From assembly GCA_016710115.1 (NCBI GenBank), contig JADJLN010000009.1, positions 169,121 to 233,120 of the forward strand: a stretch of DNA of 64,000 nt. The letters run 5' to 3'. Position 1 is the stretch's first letter; each line of letters begins with the position of its first letter. The DNA is from Saprospiraceae bacterium (GTDB lineage Bacteria > Bacteroidota > Bacteroidia > Chitinophagales > Saprospiraceae). Of the stretch, positions 54,724 to 64,000 are shown one piece after another. Position numbers and translations under genes: made by a program. The notes below the pieces were generated by a model that had not been told where the DNA came from, made no database searches, and saw only the letters and a list, made by a program, of their open reading frames with translations.

Positions 54724-56723
54724 TTACGCATAAGACCTGGTCTTCAATTCCACATTCTCAAACACCAGCTCCTCCTTGTGCAATTCCGGATCCTTATCGG
54801 TATCCGTCCAGCCCCGAGCGGAGACGTAGGTGAATTCTTCATCATTCCGCAATGCCTCACCATCTGGTGATTGCGCTTCTTCACGAAAGTGACCGCCGCA
54901 ACTCTCCCGGCGTTGCAATGCATCAACCACCATCATTTCACCGAGCTCCATAAAGTCGGCGACTCGGTTGGCTTTTCCAACTCCGGATTGAATTCATCCT
55001 GGGTGCCCGGCACATAGAGATCGCGGTAAAACTCTTCGCGCAGATCACGAATAATCTGGCGGGCTTTTTTCAGTCCTTCTTCATTCCGGGCCATACCGCA
55101 ATAATCCCACATGGTGAGACCCAGTCGGCGATGGAAACTTTCCACAGACTGGTTGCCGCCGATGTTCATCAGGCGGGACAGCCGGTCCTGAACCTCTTTT
55201 TCGGCCAGCGCAAACGCTTCGTGACCAGTATCTACCTTGTCACTGCGGATCTCCCCGGAAAGGAAGGTACCGATGGTGTAGGGGATCACAAAATAGCCAT
55301 CCGCCAGGCCCTGCATCAGGGCAGAGGCACCCAGTCGATTGGCCCCGTGATCGGAGAAGTTGGCCTCTCCCAGGGCAAAGAGGCCCGGGATATTGGTTTC
55401 GAGATTATAGTCCACCCACAGACCTCCCATCGTATAGTGGACAGCCGGGAAGATCATCATCGGCGTCTTGTACGGATTGTCGCCGGTAATCTTTTCATAC
55501 ATCTGGAAGAGGTTGCCATATTTCTCTTCGATCACCTCTTCTCCCAGGCGGGTAATGGTGGCCTTGTCGGGATGTTCGAGACCCTGCGCATGTGCTTTGG
55601 ATGATCCGTATCGCTGGATAGCCGAAGCGAAGTCCAAGAAGACTGCAAGTCCACTGGCATTCACACCGCGACCTTCATCACAAGCCACTTTTGCAGCCCG
55701 GGAGGCAACGTCACGTGGTACGAGGTTACCAAATGAAGGGTAACGACGTTCGAGATAATAATCACGATCGGCCTCTGGAATGTCGACGGGCTTCTTCTTG
55801 CCTTCGCGAATGGCCTTGACATCCTCCATCTTCTGAGGCACCCATACCCGGCCGTCATTCCGCAGCGACTCGGACATGAGGGTCAGCTTCGACTGGTAGT
55901 CGCCACTGACCGGGATACAAGTCGGGTGGATCTGGGTATAACAGGGGTTGGCCATCAATGCACCCCGCTTGACAGCACGCCAGGCGGCTGTGACGTTGCA
56001 GTTCATCGCATTGGTGGAGAGATAGAATACGTTGCCATATCCCCCGGTGGCCAGGATGACCGCATGAGCGCCAAAACGCTCGATCTTGCCATTGAGGAGG
56101 TTGCGGGTAATGATGCCCCTGGCTTTGCCATCGACGATCACCACATCCAGCATCTCGTGGCGGTTGTACATCTCTACCTTGCCAATATGGATCTGGCGGC
56201 TGAGTGCCTGGTAGGCGCCGATCAGCAGCTGCTGTCCCGTCTGGCCGCGGGCGTAGAACGTCCGGCTCACCTGCACACCCCCGAAGGAGCGTGTTTCCAG
56301 GAGACCTCCGTATTCCCGGGCGAAGGGTACGCCCTGGGCGACACACTGGTCGATGATATTATTGCTCACTTCAGCCAGGCGATGGACATTGCCTTCGCGG
56401 GCGCGGTAATCCCCTCCCTTGATAGTATCATAAAACAGCCGATAGACACTATCCCCGTCATTGGCATAGTTCTTTGCAGCATTGATCCCGCCCTGAGCAG
56501 CAATGGAGTGCGCGCGGCGCGGGCTGTCGTGGAAGGTGAAGGCCTTGACATTGTACCCCAGTTCCGCCAGGGAAGCTGCGGCGGACGCGCCTGCCAGGCC
56601 GGTGCCGACCACGATCACATCCAGCCTGCGCTTGTTATGCGGTGCCACGATGGGGCAAGTCGATTTGTATGTGGTCCACTTGTCGGCCAGATCGCCTGAA
56701 GGGACTTTACCGTCTAATTTCAT
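54724..56723 (-). CDS. sdhA: Succinate dehydrogenase/fumarate reductase flavoprotein subunit, one frameshift
   Basis: About 666 residues once an A-run base lost near 54950 is restored; without it the protein ends prematurely after FNPELEK. The FAD domain starts LDVIVVGTGLAGASAAASLAELGY. The covalent-flavin His region is FHDSPRRAHSIAAQGGINAAKNY. The catalytic HPT motif is QIHPTCIPVSGDYQSK, and FARGQTGQQLL and HYTMGGLWVDYN also fit. The C-terminal continuation (GEMMVVDALQRRESCGGHF) is the normal ending. The long Bacteroidota type of 640-670 residues is matched. It oxidises succinate at the inner membrane. Confidence 0.95.
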
Positions 56724-56744
56724 ATCGCGGGAATTGAAGGTCGG

Positions 56745-57440
56745 TTAACGGAACAGATACACGATGATCGGAATGATCGCAAATCCGGCTGGAATGAGGA
56801 TGGAGTACACTTTGCCTATGCCCTTGATCAGTGGCGTATATTTCTTGTGATTCAGGCCCAGCGTCTGAAAGGAGGACTGGAATCCATGCCAGAGATGTAA
56901 TCCGATCACGTACATACAGATGACATAGAAGATGACAAATGCCGGATTTTTAAATGCGTCAATGACCATGACAAACAGGTCCTTGTATTCGCCTTCATGC
57001 CCCGGATAGGTCGCCATTTGGACGTTGCCCAATTTCATTTGCAACCAGAACTGGACCATATGGATCACAATGAACACAAAGACGATGATCCCCAACCAGG
57101 CCATCCGGCTGGACAGTACGGCGCTTGTACCCACGGCACGGGTCTTCTTGACCGCATAGCCTGTATTGCCCCGGGCAGCACGGTTCTTGAACCACAGGAA
57201 GATCCCCTGCCAGGTGTGGAGGAGAATGAAAAAGTACAATCCATACGATATGGTCTTGATCAACGGATTGGTGGTCATAAACCTGGCATACACATTGAAG
57301 GACTCCCCCCCGTCCTCGGCAAGCAATTGCAGATTGCCGATCAGATGGACCACCAGAAAAAGGATGAGGAAGAGACCGGTGAGGCTCATGATGAGCTTCT
57401 GGCCAATGGAGGAAGAGACGAAATGGGAAAACCAACTCAT
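56745..57440 (-). CDS. sdhC: Succinate dehydrogenase cytochrome b subunit
   Basis: 231 residues from the ATG at 57440 (MSWFSHFVSSSIGQKLIMSLTG). This single-subunit, five-helix di-haem anchor (B-type) carries His ligands in VVHLIGNLQLL, FFILLHTWQGIFL, FVIHMVQFWL and GLHLWHGFQSSFQTLG. It transfers electrons to menaquinone. It is the first gene of the operon (sdhC-sdhA-sdhB), 21 bp before sdhA. Confidence 0.95.
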   Translation of the reverse strand: MSWFSHFVSSSIGQKLIMSLTGLFLILFLVVHLIGNLQLLAEDGGESFNVYARFMTTNPLIKTISYGLYFFILLHTWQGIFLWFKNRAARGNTGYAVKKTRAVGTSAVLSSRMAWLGIIVFVFIVIHMVQFWLQMKLGNVQMATYPGHEGEYKDLFVMVIDAFKNPAFVIFYVICMYVIGLHLWHGFQSSFQTLGLNHKKYTPLIKGIGKVYSILIPAGFAIIPIIVYLFR

Positions 57441-57562
57441 AAGAGGGACAGGATTTTCAACAGGCACAAAAGTAAAACGGAAACAGGTAGGGAACCGTAT
57501 ATTCTAAAGAGTGACATTGGCCTGGCTGGCGCCAAAATGGGAAAGATTGCGACATTTGCGGG

Positions 57563-58069
57563 ATGTCAGTGCAGCCCACATCAGAGGACCTGAGCCTGTT
57601 GCTCACCTACTTTCCGGCCATCGATCTGCCGGTGACCATCACCTTTACGAGCCATCATGCCTTCTCCCGGGAAAACAGGCCCTTGCCAGAGATGCTCTCC
57701 GACTTCTTCCTGGCCACCTGGGAGGGCGAGACCCCGGATGAGTTTACCGAATACATTCCGGGATTTCATTTTGAAGAAAAGAACTATTTCGGGCTGGTGT
57801 ACTGGAAAGCGGGCCTCCTCCACTATGCCTATGTGCTGGTGATCATGGACAAGAAAGGTCGCTTTATTGAACGCAAGGTGTTGGCGGAAACAGAAGTAGC
57901 CGATACCCAGGTGCGTCAGGGCGCTGCCATGATCTCTGCCGAAGGCGAGATCTTCATGGTAGAAAGCGAACACGATGGCAACGATGATCTCGCTGACCCG
58001 ACCCAAAGCGTGGTGGATCGCTATCGGATCAAGCCGGATGGGGAGATCGAGCATACGGTGGGTTCCTAA
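57563..58069 (+). CDS. Conserved-looking soluble protein, unknown function
   Basis: 168 residues with an acidic, globular composition (SDFFLATWEGETPDEFTEYIPGFHFEEKNYFGLVYWKAGLLHYAYVLVIMDKKG-type strands and turns). There is no signal peptide, membrane helix or recognised motif. It is divergent from sdhC and upstream of a T9SS cargo gene that is 75 bp away. Compact length and even codon use support a real gene. A link to the sdh operon is only positional. Confidence 0.65.
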   Translation: MSVQPTSEDLSLLLTYFPAIDLPVTITFTSHHAFSRENRPLPEMLSDFFLATWEGETPDEFTEYIPGFHFEEKNYFGLVYWKAGLLHYAYVLVIMDKKGRFIERKVLAETEVADTQVRQGAAMISAEGEIFMVESEHDGNDDLADPTQSVVDRYRIKPDGEIEHTVGS

Positions 58070-58143
58070 ACTCATCCTCCAGAGTTGAAGATTTGTTTTG
58101 AAGGTTGGAAAAGGCTAACTTGAATGGTCTACTCTGGCCTCCC

Positions 58144-60216
58144 ATGAAACAATTCTCCCTCCTCCTACTCCTTTGCCTTTCAGCTACACTGACAGCTCAA
58201 CAGCTCTTTCCAAGTCCGGGGTTGATCTATGGTGCCGTGTACCATCCAAACGTATATGAAGCACCTCCTGGAACAACGTGGGATTATTCGCTGAAATATG
58301 AAGTGGATACATTGATATGTGGTGAGATGCTGCATCTGTTCCGAACTTCCAACGATCATAACTATTTTATTCAAAATACTGGCGATCAATACTATTGGAT
58401 CCTTAAAACGGATCCTTGCCCTTTGATGAATAAGCATCTCCTTTATGATTTTTCTCTAGAGGCCGGAGATACCGTATCTGGTTACAGCCCCAATTTCCAG
58501 CTGGAGCAGATCGTTTTCCAAAAGGACACCGTATTTTTAAATGATGGCAAACCGAGAAGACGCATCATTTTTAAGGATATTCCTTATGACCTAAAGCAGT
58601 ATGAAATCATTGAAGGGATCGGTTATCCCAATTACGGATTCCTTCCGCTGGCTGGAAGTCACGAAGGGGAGTATAATGAACTCATTTGTGTCCGGGATTC
58701 CTCTGGGGTGATCTATTCCAATCCTGAGGCCGATTCTACTATCTCATGTGCCTCCACCACCTGTTTTCATCCGATCCCCAGGTTCACATTTTCATGCAAT
58801 GGAAGTGAATTTTCATTCCTCAACCAATCCACATTCGCCTCGACCTATCTCTGGGATTTTGGTGATGGTCACACAAGCTCTGAAATAGATCCTGTACATG
58901 AATACACAGATGAAGGATGTTACACGGTAACATTAAACGCCTATACAGATTGCCAGCCTGAATCTCAAGACTGCAAAGAGGTGGTGAATGTCGGGGGGAT
59001 ACACTATTGGGTGCCACCTGTCGAATTGCCCTTCTCTTCTCGTCAAGCCTTTGTGCGTACGAACGAACATTGGAGCCTGGTTGAAGGGAATACCATTCGC
59101 ACCACGCACAACGGAGGTCAGACCTGGTTTAATTATACTTTGCCCGATTCATACGCCAATGTGATCGCCACCATTCAGGATATTTATTTTTCCAGTGAGA
59201 CAAACGGAATTTTAGGAGGTCGGGCTTCATACAACTCCTCCATTCCTGAAGGACTCACATCTGTATTTTTCACAAATGATGGAGGTGAAACCTGGACTCC
59301 ACGTATCGTCCCTGATCCAGATGACATCTCACATGTACTCCAGATCAATGAAGATATAAGTTGTCTGGGAGGAAAGTATCCCGAGCCAATTTACATCACC
59401 ACTAATGGTGGGAATTCCTGGAACGCAATTGAAGGGGTGAACGCATCTCGGATCCGAGATATATGTGCCCCCTCAAACGGACTGCTGTATTATTGTGGAA
59501 ACGTTTCCTATGATGTCCGTTTTGGAGTGATTCAAAATGGAGAAGTGATACTTGCCAAAGAAATTCCACTGGGTGATCAATATTCGGGAGAAATCCCGAA
59601 TGCCATTTTCTTTCTTGATCATCAAACTGGATGGATAATTACATCCCGAAGAGTCCTGTCCACTTCAAATGGCGGACTGGATTGGACGATTCAAACAATG
59701 GACGCTCGCGGATTGCAAGACATCCACTTTGAAAACAAAGATCACGGATTGATCATCGGTGATCATGGACTTATTCTGGAATCATTTGATGGCGGGCTGT
59801 CATGGGACTCGACGTATTGTGAGCATAAAGAATACGTATGGTATCGCGAATTGTTCTGGCCAGAAAATACAGATCCATACATCGCAGGAACAGGGGAGCT
59901 TCTTCAACTCTCCGATACACCTATCAAAGAAGATTGCCAAACTGTAGCCATCGATCCTGTGATCAAGGTACCGTTCAGAATGACAATATTCCCCAACCCG
60001 GTTGGTCATTCCCGACTGGTCCAAATCCACTATCCCGAGATGGCAGGTGGTGAATTATGTCTGTTGAATACATCGGGACAACTTGTCCTGAAACAGACTG
60101 TGTCTCCTTCGGATCGAACACAGCTGGATTGCGCTCTACTGCCCCCAGGCTTTTATGTAGTGCGATTGACTACGCGTGAAGGACAACTGTTGATCGACAA
60201 ATTAATCATCCACTGA
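58144..60216 (+). CDS. Secreted PKD + beta-propeller protein with T9SS sorting domain
   Basis: 690 residues from the ATG at 58144 with a signal peptide (FSLLLLLCLSATLTAQ). A PKD domain at about 215-280 is marked by TYLWDFGDGHTSSEIDPVHEYTDEGCYTV. Asp-box propeller repeats follow (TTHNGGQTWFNY, TNDGGETWTP, TTNGGNSWNA, SFDGGLSWDS, STSNGGLDW). The last ~75 residues (MTIFPNPVGHSRLVQI...GFYVVRLTT) are a T9SS type A sorting domain. It is a surface or extracellular protein; catalytic function is not evident. The metalloprotease gene follows on the same strand after 69 bp. Confidence 0.88.
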   Translation: MKQFSLLLLLCLSATLTAQQLFPSPGLIYGAVYHPNVYEAPPGTTWDYSLKYEVDTLICGEMLHLFRTSNDHNYFIQNTGDQYYWILKTDPCPLMNKHLLYDFSLEAGDTVSGYSPNFQLEQIVFQKDTVFLNDGKPRRRIIFKDIPYDLKQYEIIEGIGYPNYGFLPLAGSHEGEYNELICVRDSSGVIYSNPEADSTISCASTTCFHPIPRFTFSCNGSEFSFLNQSTFASTYLWDFGDGHTSSEIDPVHEYTDEGCYTVTLNAYTDCQPESQDCKEVVNVGGIHYWVPPVELPFSSRQAFVRTNEHWSLVEGNTIRTTHNGGQTWFNYTLPDSYANVIATIQDIYFSSETNGILGGRASYNSSIPEGLTSVFFTNDGGETWTPRIVPDPDDISHVLQINEDISCLGGKYPEPIYITTNGGNSWNAIEGVNASRIRDICAPSNGLLYYCGNVSYDVRFGVIQNGEVILAKEIPLGDQYSGEIPNAIFFLDHQTGWIITSRRVLSTSNGGLDWTIQTMDARGLQDIHFENKDHGLIIGDHGLILESFDGGLSWDSTYCEHKEYVWYRELFWPENTDPYIAGTGELLQLSDTPIKEDCQTVAIDPVIKVPFRMTIFPNPVGHSRLVQIHYPEMAGGELCLLNTSGQLVLKQTVSPSDRTQLDCALLPPGFYVVRLTTREGQLLIDKLIIH

Positions 60217-60285
60217 CGACACATCTTGTTGTTGGTTCCCCGTGAAGTCCGTATTATCACAGCTAAATACGGCTAATCACCCATT

Positions 60286-61614
60286 ATGAGAAACTCCTTC
60301 CCCACCCTCCTCTTAGGATTGCTGCTCCCTTTCTTCATTTCTGCACAAACCACTCCTCGCATTTTTTGCGGCAACGAACTCTTTACTGAGATGGTTGAAA
60401 CGCAATATCCCGATCTTGCAGAATCAATCAACCGGACCTTTGACAAGGCTAAGATTCTGCAGGCAGGCCCACGAACCACCCTGACCATCCCTGTAGTCGT
60501 GCATGTGGTCTGGAACCTTCCCGAGGAAAACCTTACCGATGAACTGATCGAAGCGCAGATCCAGGTGCTCAATGATGACTTCAACCGGATGAATGCCGAC
60601 ACGGGCAATCTGCGCAGCATGTTCGAGTGGGTGGCCGGATCGGCAGACATCAAGTTTGAGCTGGTTGCCACGGAACGGATCAATACCAGCACGCTATTCA
60701 ATATTGATATCCTCAGTGGTAATCTGATTCCGGAGGTCAAACACACCTTACAGGGCGGGAGTGATGGCTGGAATACGGAAAACTATCTCAATATCTGGGT
60801 CTGTAATATCCAACCCTTGAAGATCGGGCCAATTGTCGTCGGGCAGATCCTCGGATTTGCTTTTCCACCGGCAGACCTGGACAACTGGCCGGCAGGCAGC
60901 AATGCCCCCAACGCAGATGAGGACGGCGTAGTCATCGATTATCGCGTTTTTGGTCCGGACAACCCCAATCCGGTAGAGATCCCCGGTGGAACCAGCAACC
61001 TGGTTGTCAAAGGCCGCACGCCGACCCATGAAGTGGCCCACTATCTCGGACTGCGCCATATCTGGGGTGATGGAGGCACATTCGGACCGAACGACTGTAT
61101 GCAGAGTGACGGTGTGAACGACACCCCGTTTGCGGATTCGGAGTCGGCTTTCGATTGCGATATCACGAAAAATACCTGCACGGGAATCGATTCATTTTAC
61201 GGACTGGACATGCCCGACCTGGTCGAAAACTATATGGACTATGCCAGTGAGGATTGCATGAACATGTTCACCAAGGGGCAGGTGGAGATCATGCGCAATG
61301 TGGTGATGGGGCCGCGGAGTGGGTTGCTGGAGATGGTGGCCGTAGATGATGTTGAACCATTTGCTCCGCTGATGACACTTCAGCCGAACCCGGCTTCGGA
61401 GAGCGTGTTGGTCTGGATGGAGACCAGTATCACCACGGCATCAGCCCTGACATTAACTGACTTGTTCGGTCGAGTTTTGCTTCATAAAATGATTCCGGCA
61501 GGAACCATCTCAGCTGAACTTCCGTTGCAAGACGTGCCTGGGGGATTGTATTTTGTGCATCTTGAAAACAATCAATTCCGACAGATCAGCAAGCTTATCG
61601 TCAACCGGAATTGA
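60286..61614 (+). CDS. M43-type (cytophagalysin/pappalysin-like) zinc metalloprotease with T9SS sorting domain
   Basis: 442 residues with a signal peptide (SFPTLLLGLLLPFFISAQ). The zinc motif HEVAHYLGLRH gives H248, E249, H252 and H258, the HExxHxxGxxH of metzincins. The Met-turn Met lies in ENYMDYASEDC (M317), as in M43 peptidases. A preceding VVHVVWN strand and NVDFxRMNAD-like region (VLNDDFNRMNAD) are typical of the family. The C-terminal ~75 residues (LQPNPASESVLVWMET...GLYFVHLENN) form a T9SS sorting domain. It is a secreted protease. Confidence 0.93.
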   Translation: MRNSFPTLLLGLLLPFFISAQTTPRIFCGNELFTEMVETQYPDLAESINRTFDKAKILQAGPRTTLTIPVVVHVVWNLPEENLTDELIEAQIQVLNDDFNRMNADTGNLRSMFEWVAGSADIKFELVATERINTSTLFNIDILSGNLIPEVKHTLQGGSDGWNTENYLNIWVCNIQPLKIGPIVVGQILGFAFPPADLDNWPAGSNAPNADEDGVVIDYRVFGPDNPNPVEIPGGTSNLVVKGRTPTHEVAHYLGLRHIWGDGGTFGPNDCMQSDGVNDTPFADSESAFDCDITKNTCTGIDSFYGLDMPDLVENYMDYASEDCMNMFTKGQVEIMRNVVMGPRSGLLEMVAVDDVEPFAPLMTLQPNPASESVLVWMETSITTASALTLTDLFGRVLLHKMIPAGTISAELPLQDVPGGLYFVHLENNQFRQISKLIVNRN

Positions 61615-62444
61615 CATCACGAACCAATTACCCGGATTATCCAGAAATAACAAACTCGTCACCAACCTGGAAAAGATTTTCAGTGCAGGAGATACTTCAG
61701 TAGCCAGGAACATCATCGGAGCGTCGAGTTCAATATAAAATGCTGCCACAGTGGTACGGGCGATTTGCTGTGCTGCAACTCCGCAACAGATAGAGGATAT
61801 CCGTTTGTCAACGGAAAGGAGGGATTCGCGTGCGGACAAATCTGACTTCAGCGAGATGTCAGCTATTGGATAACCCGTCTGTGAGCTTTCGGGGTGGGTT
61901 TGTTGAGCCCTTAGGTGCAGTTCCGAGTTCACTGGGGGGCTGTTCTAGTACCACCTGGTGCGGATGAACAACGGGGCGAATCCACTCTGGCCGGTCAATC
62001 ATTTGTGGCATAAAAAGCCGTCCCTTTGGAACGGCTTTGTGGAGGATAAGGGACTATCCGTCTATCACAATATTGAAGGAGAATGCAGCTTTTTGGGGAC
62101 ATCACACCCAATTTCATCATCAGTTCTGGATGAGTCCCGGATCAAAAATCATCAAATCACACCATTACTTGTCCGCAATTCCGCCAGTTCTAACTGGCGT
62201 GCCGGGTGATCCTTTCAGCCCTTGGCCGACGCATGATATTATGCAAATAAATATTTATTGGATTAAAGACGCACATCCTATTCAATATCATCGACTTATG
62301 CATTACTTGAAAATATAGTAAATGAATATAGGGCAATTTGACGGTTTTACAAGAATCCCCGGAATACTTATTACCGAGACAAATTTTTTTTATAAAAACA
62401 AATAAGTTAATGGATTCCGATTTAGATATTCCACTGGGCACAGC
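61615..62444. other. Gene-free stretch at the left flank of the recombinase
   Basis: Short plus- and minus-strand frames (for example 61958-62209) show no family. A terminator-like hairpin AAAGCCGTCCC / GGAACGGCTTT lies at 62014-62038. An attachment site of the element to the right may lie here, but no tRNA or direct repeat was recognised. Confidence 0.4.
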
Positions 62445-63589
62445 GTGGATACAATAGACTGGGACAAAATACGAGAAGAAGAGAAATCAAAAATCGGAAC
62501 GTCCATTATCAATTCAACCATTAATCAACTTCGAACCGTATTCGATAAGATGATGGTCTTTTACCTATCAGGCGAAGGTAAGCATCCATCCCGTTCGGAG
62601 ATGAAGGAATACCTTGACAGACATTACAAGGAAAAACAGAATCCAGCGAAAAAGAGAATTGAACCGGACTCCATTTGCCTGATCAATTATTTCGAGCAAC
62701 TACTCAAGTTATGGGGAGCAAATGGACGGGTCAAACCTTCAACAATCGTCGTATATAATCGTAGTCTCAATATATTGAAAAAAGCGGTGGGAGAGACCCT
62801 GCCAAGTAATCACCTAAACAAGAAGACGATTGAAACTATTGTAAAGTACATGCGGTCACGAAAGAAAGAGGACTCCTATATAAAAAAGACCCTTGAAACT
62901 ATCAAGACTTTGGTCAATTATGCTACCGATGATGTCAATTTAACTGGAATAACAGAAAATCCAGTTCAGACAAAAGACTACGGGCTAAAAGATCGTGCTT
63001 CTGATAAAATATACCTTTATCAAGATGAAGTCGATAGTATTGCAGCTTTAGACCTGTCAAATGATCAACGAAGGGATATCGTCCGTGATATATTTCTACT
63101 TGCTACATATACAGGCCCCAGATTTAGTGATGTAAATACTGATGCAAAATGGGAAATCGGCACAGATGAAAATGGTCGATCGTTCCTGAAATATCGCAGC
63201 ATTAAGACAGACAAGCTAAGTATGCTTCCCTTAAATCAGAAGCTGTTGCCATTCTATCAAAATATCCAGTCACTTTCCCGTCTCGATCAAATGCAGAAAT
63301 AAATCGTATGATCAAAGAGATCGGAGAAATGGCCGGAATTTCTCAAATTGTCATCAGAACAGAACATCGTGACGGCGAAGTCTTGACTATTCGCTCGCCG
63401 AAATATTCACAGATTGAAATGCATACTTCTCGGAGAACCTTTTGCACCCTTGCAGTACGGGCGGGAGTTGCAACACGAACAATAATGTTTATGTCGGGTC
63501 ACGAAACTGAATCGTCCTTTAATAGATATGTACGACATAACGAAGAAGAGGCAATGCAAGATGCAATGAAATACGATTTTTTCAAATAA
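62445..63589 (+). CDS. Tyrosine recombinase (phage-type integrase), one frameshift
   Basis: About 381 residues once a missing base near 63280 is restored (frame continues SRSNAEINRMIKEIGEMAGIS). A SAM-like core-binding domain lies at about 75-175. The catalytic domain contains the first Arg in LLATYTGPRFSDVN, the H-x-x-R in MHTSRRTFCTLAVRAGV, the third His in FMSGHETESSFNRYVRH and its Tyr nucleophile in NRYVRH. This is a Bacteroidota-type element integrase. It uses AT-rich codons unlike the sdh region. The excisionase-like gene follows 12 bp downstream. Confidence 0.85.
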
Positions 63590-63601
63590 AAAGGAATAAC
63601 C

Positions 63602-63970
63602 ATGAATCTAATATTTTCAAGCTCCTTTTCGGAGTATTCACCAGTATCCAGCTCGAATTCAACTCCCGCTCCAGCCGTTCAGACACCAACGCCCTTTGTT
63701 CTTGCAGGCACGATGAAACCCGTGTATCTAAACGTGTTTCTCATGCCGTCTAAACAAACGAATGATGTCGATGACATATCAGGCAGTCCGTCTAAGCCAT
63801 GGCTCAAAAAGAAGGAGGCGATGGAATACATTGGCGGGAGTGCGTCCACGTTAGAACGTTGGGAACGGGCTTATCCCAGTATTCGTCGAAAGATTGAAGG
63901 GGTGGGTTCTATCCTTTACTCACGTTCGGAGTTAGACAAAGTGATTGACGGGGCATACACGCCGATGTGA
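63602..63970 (+). CDS. Excisionase-like helix-turn-helix protein
   Basis: 122 residues. The N-terminal ~60 residues are Ser/Pro/Thr-rich and disordered. The C-terminal half (PWLKKKEAMEYIGGSASTLERWERAYPSIRRK) is a MerR-like helix-turn-helix of the excisionase/HTH_17 type, followed by GVGSILYSRSELDKVIDG, the wing and helix. Such proteins direct or regulate recombination by the integrase encoded just upstream. The rest of the element lies beyond the right edge. Confidence 0.72.
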   Translation: MNLIFSSSFSEYSPVSSSNSTPAPAVQTPTPFVLAGTMKPVYLNVFLMPSKQTNDVDDISGSPSKPWLKKKEAMEYIGGSASTLERWERAYPSIRRKIEGVGSILYSRSELDKVIDGAYTPM

Positions 63971-64000
63971 CGGACGGTCATTTCACCATTCAGATCATTT

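Noticed and set aside
62014..62038. tRNA or attachment site near the integrase
   Set aside because: The only structure is a terminator-like hairpin; no tRNA fold or matching direct repeat was recognised.

Overview
The window looks like chromosomal DNA of a Bacteroidota bacterium, most likely Saprospiria (Haliscomenobacter/Lewinella-like environmental lineages). The evidence is: secreted proteins with C-terminal type IX secretion (T9SS) sorting domains, a T9SS plug protein, a carboxypeptidase-regulatory-domain TonB-type outer-membrane receptor, a DUF2851 protein, the three-gene cytochrome b/flavoprotein/iron-sulfur succinate dehydrogenase operon, TAnnTTTG-like promoter boxes and scarce Shine-Dalgarno sequences. 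The phylum call is firm; the family-level call is inference.

Layout. 0-8 kb: a 5'-truncated secreted beta-propeller protein, a membrane protein, a broken DinB gene, a serine hydrolase, and a nucleotide-transporter-like protein fused to HEAT repeats. 8-12.5 kb (minus strand): a secreted protein, a PEP-dikinase-like protein and a second serine hydrolase, closely packed. 12.6-23.5 kb: a DUF1415 protein, a 106-bp tandem repeat, a double-OmpA protein, small lipoproteins, a TonB-type receptor, a GNAT enzyme and an SRPBCC lipoprotein. 23.9-28.9 kb: a segmental duplication carrying two nearly identical ssb genes, each preceded by phased octamer arrays, flanking a creD/regulator operon with two matching palindromic operators. 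28.9-36.6 kb: DUF2851, an HTH regulator, an efflux adaptor with TolC, the T9SS plug and a 3-methyladenine glycosylase.

37.0-44.5 kb is the most striking part: an eight-gene minus-strand operon of visibly lower GC that combines an AIR-synthase-like protein, an alpha-oxoamine synthase, a diacylglycerol/sphingosine-kinase-like protein, a UbiA prenyltransferase, a BtaA-like (DUF3419) aminocarboxypropyl transferase, a one-TM protein, a phosphatidylserine-decarboxylase-like protein and a GNAT-like protein. Together these suggest a pathway for an unusual amino-lipid or ether-lipid.

45-49 kb is an AT-rich accessory stretch with IS21-like end remnants and an 11-bp phased array. 49-61.6 kb returns to core genes: a PD40 propeller lipoprotein, guaB, a broken cytochrome c/copper-monooxygenase-like T9SS cargo gene, sdhCAB, and two more T9SS cargo genes including a M43-type metalloprotease. 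The right edge (62.4-64 kb) holds a tyrosine recombinase and an excisionase-like gene, probably the end of an integrative element.

Many genes are broken by single-base indels, several at homopolymers and several in genes expected to be functional (sdhA, the efflux adaptor, the lipid kinase). Residual sequencing error is the simplest explanation, so frameshifted genes are given at full span with the break noted. No rRNA, tRNA or CRISPR was recognised.
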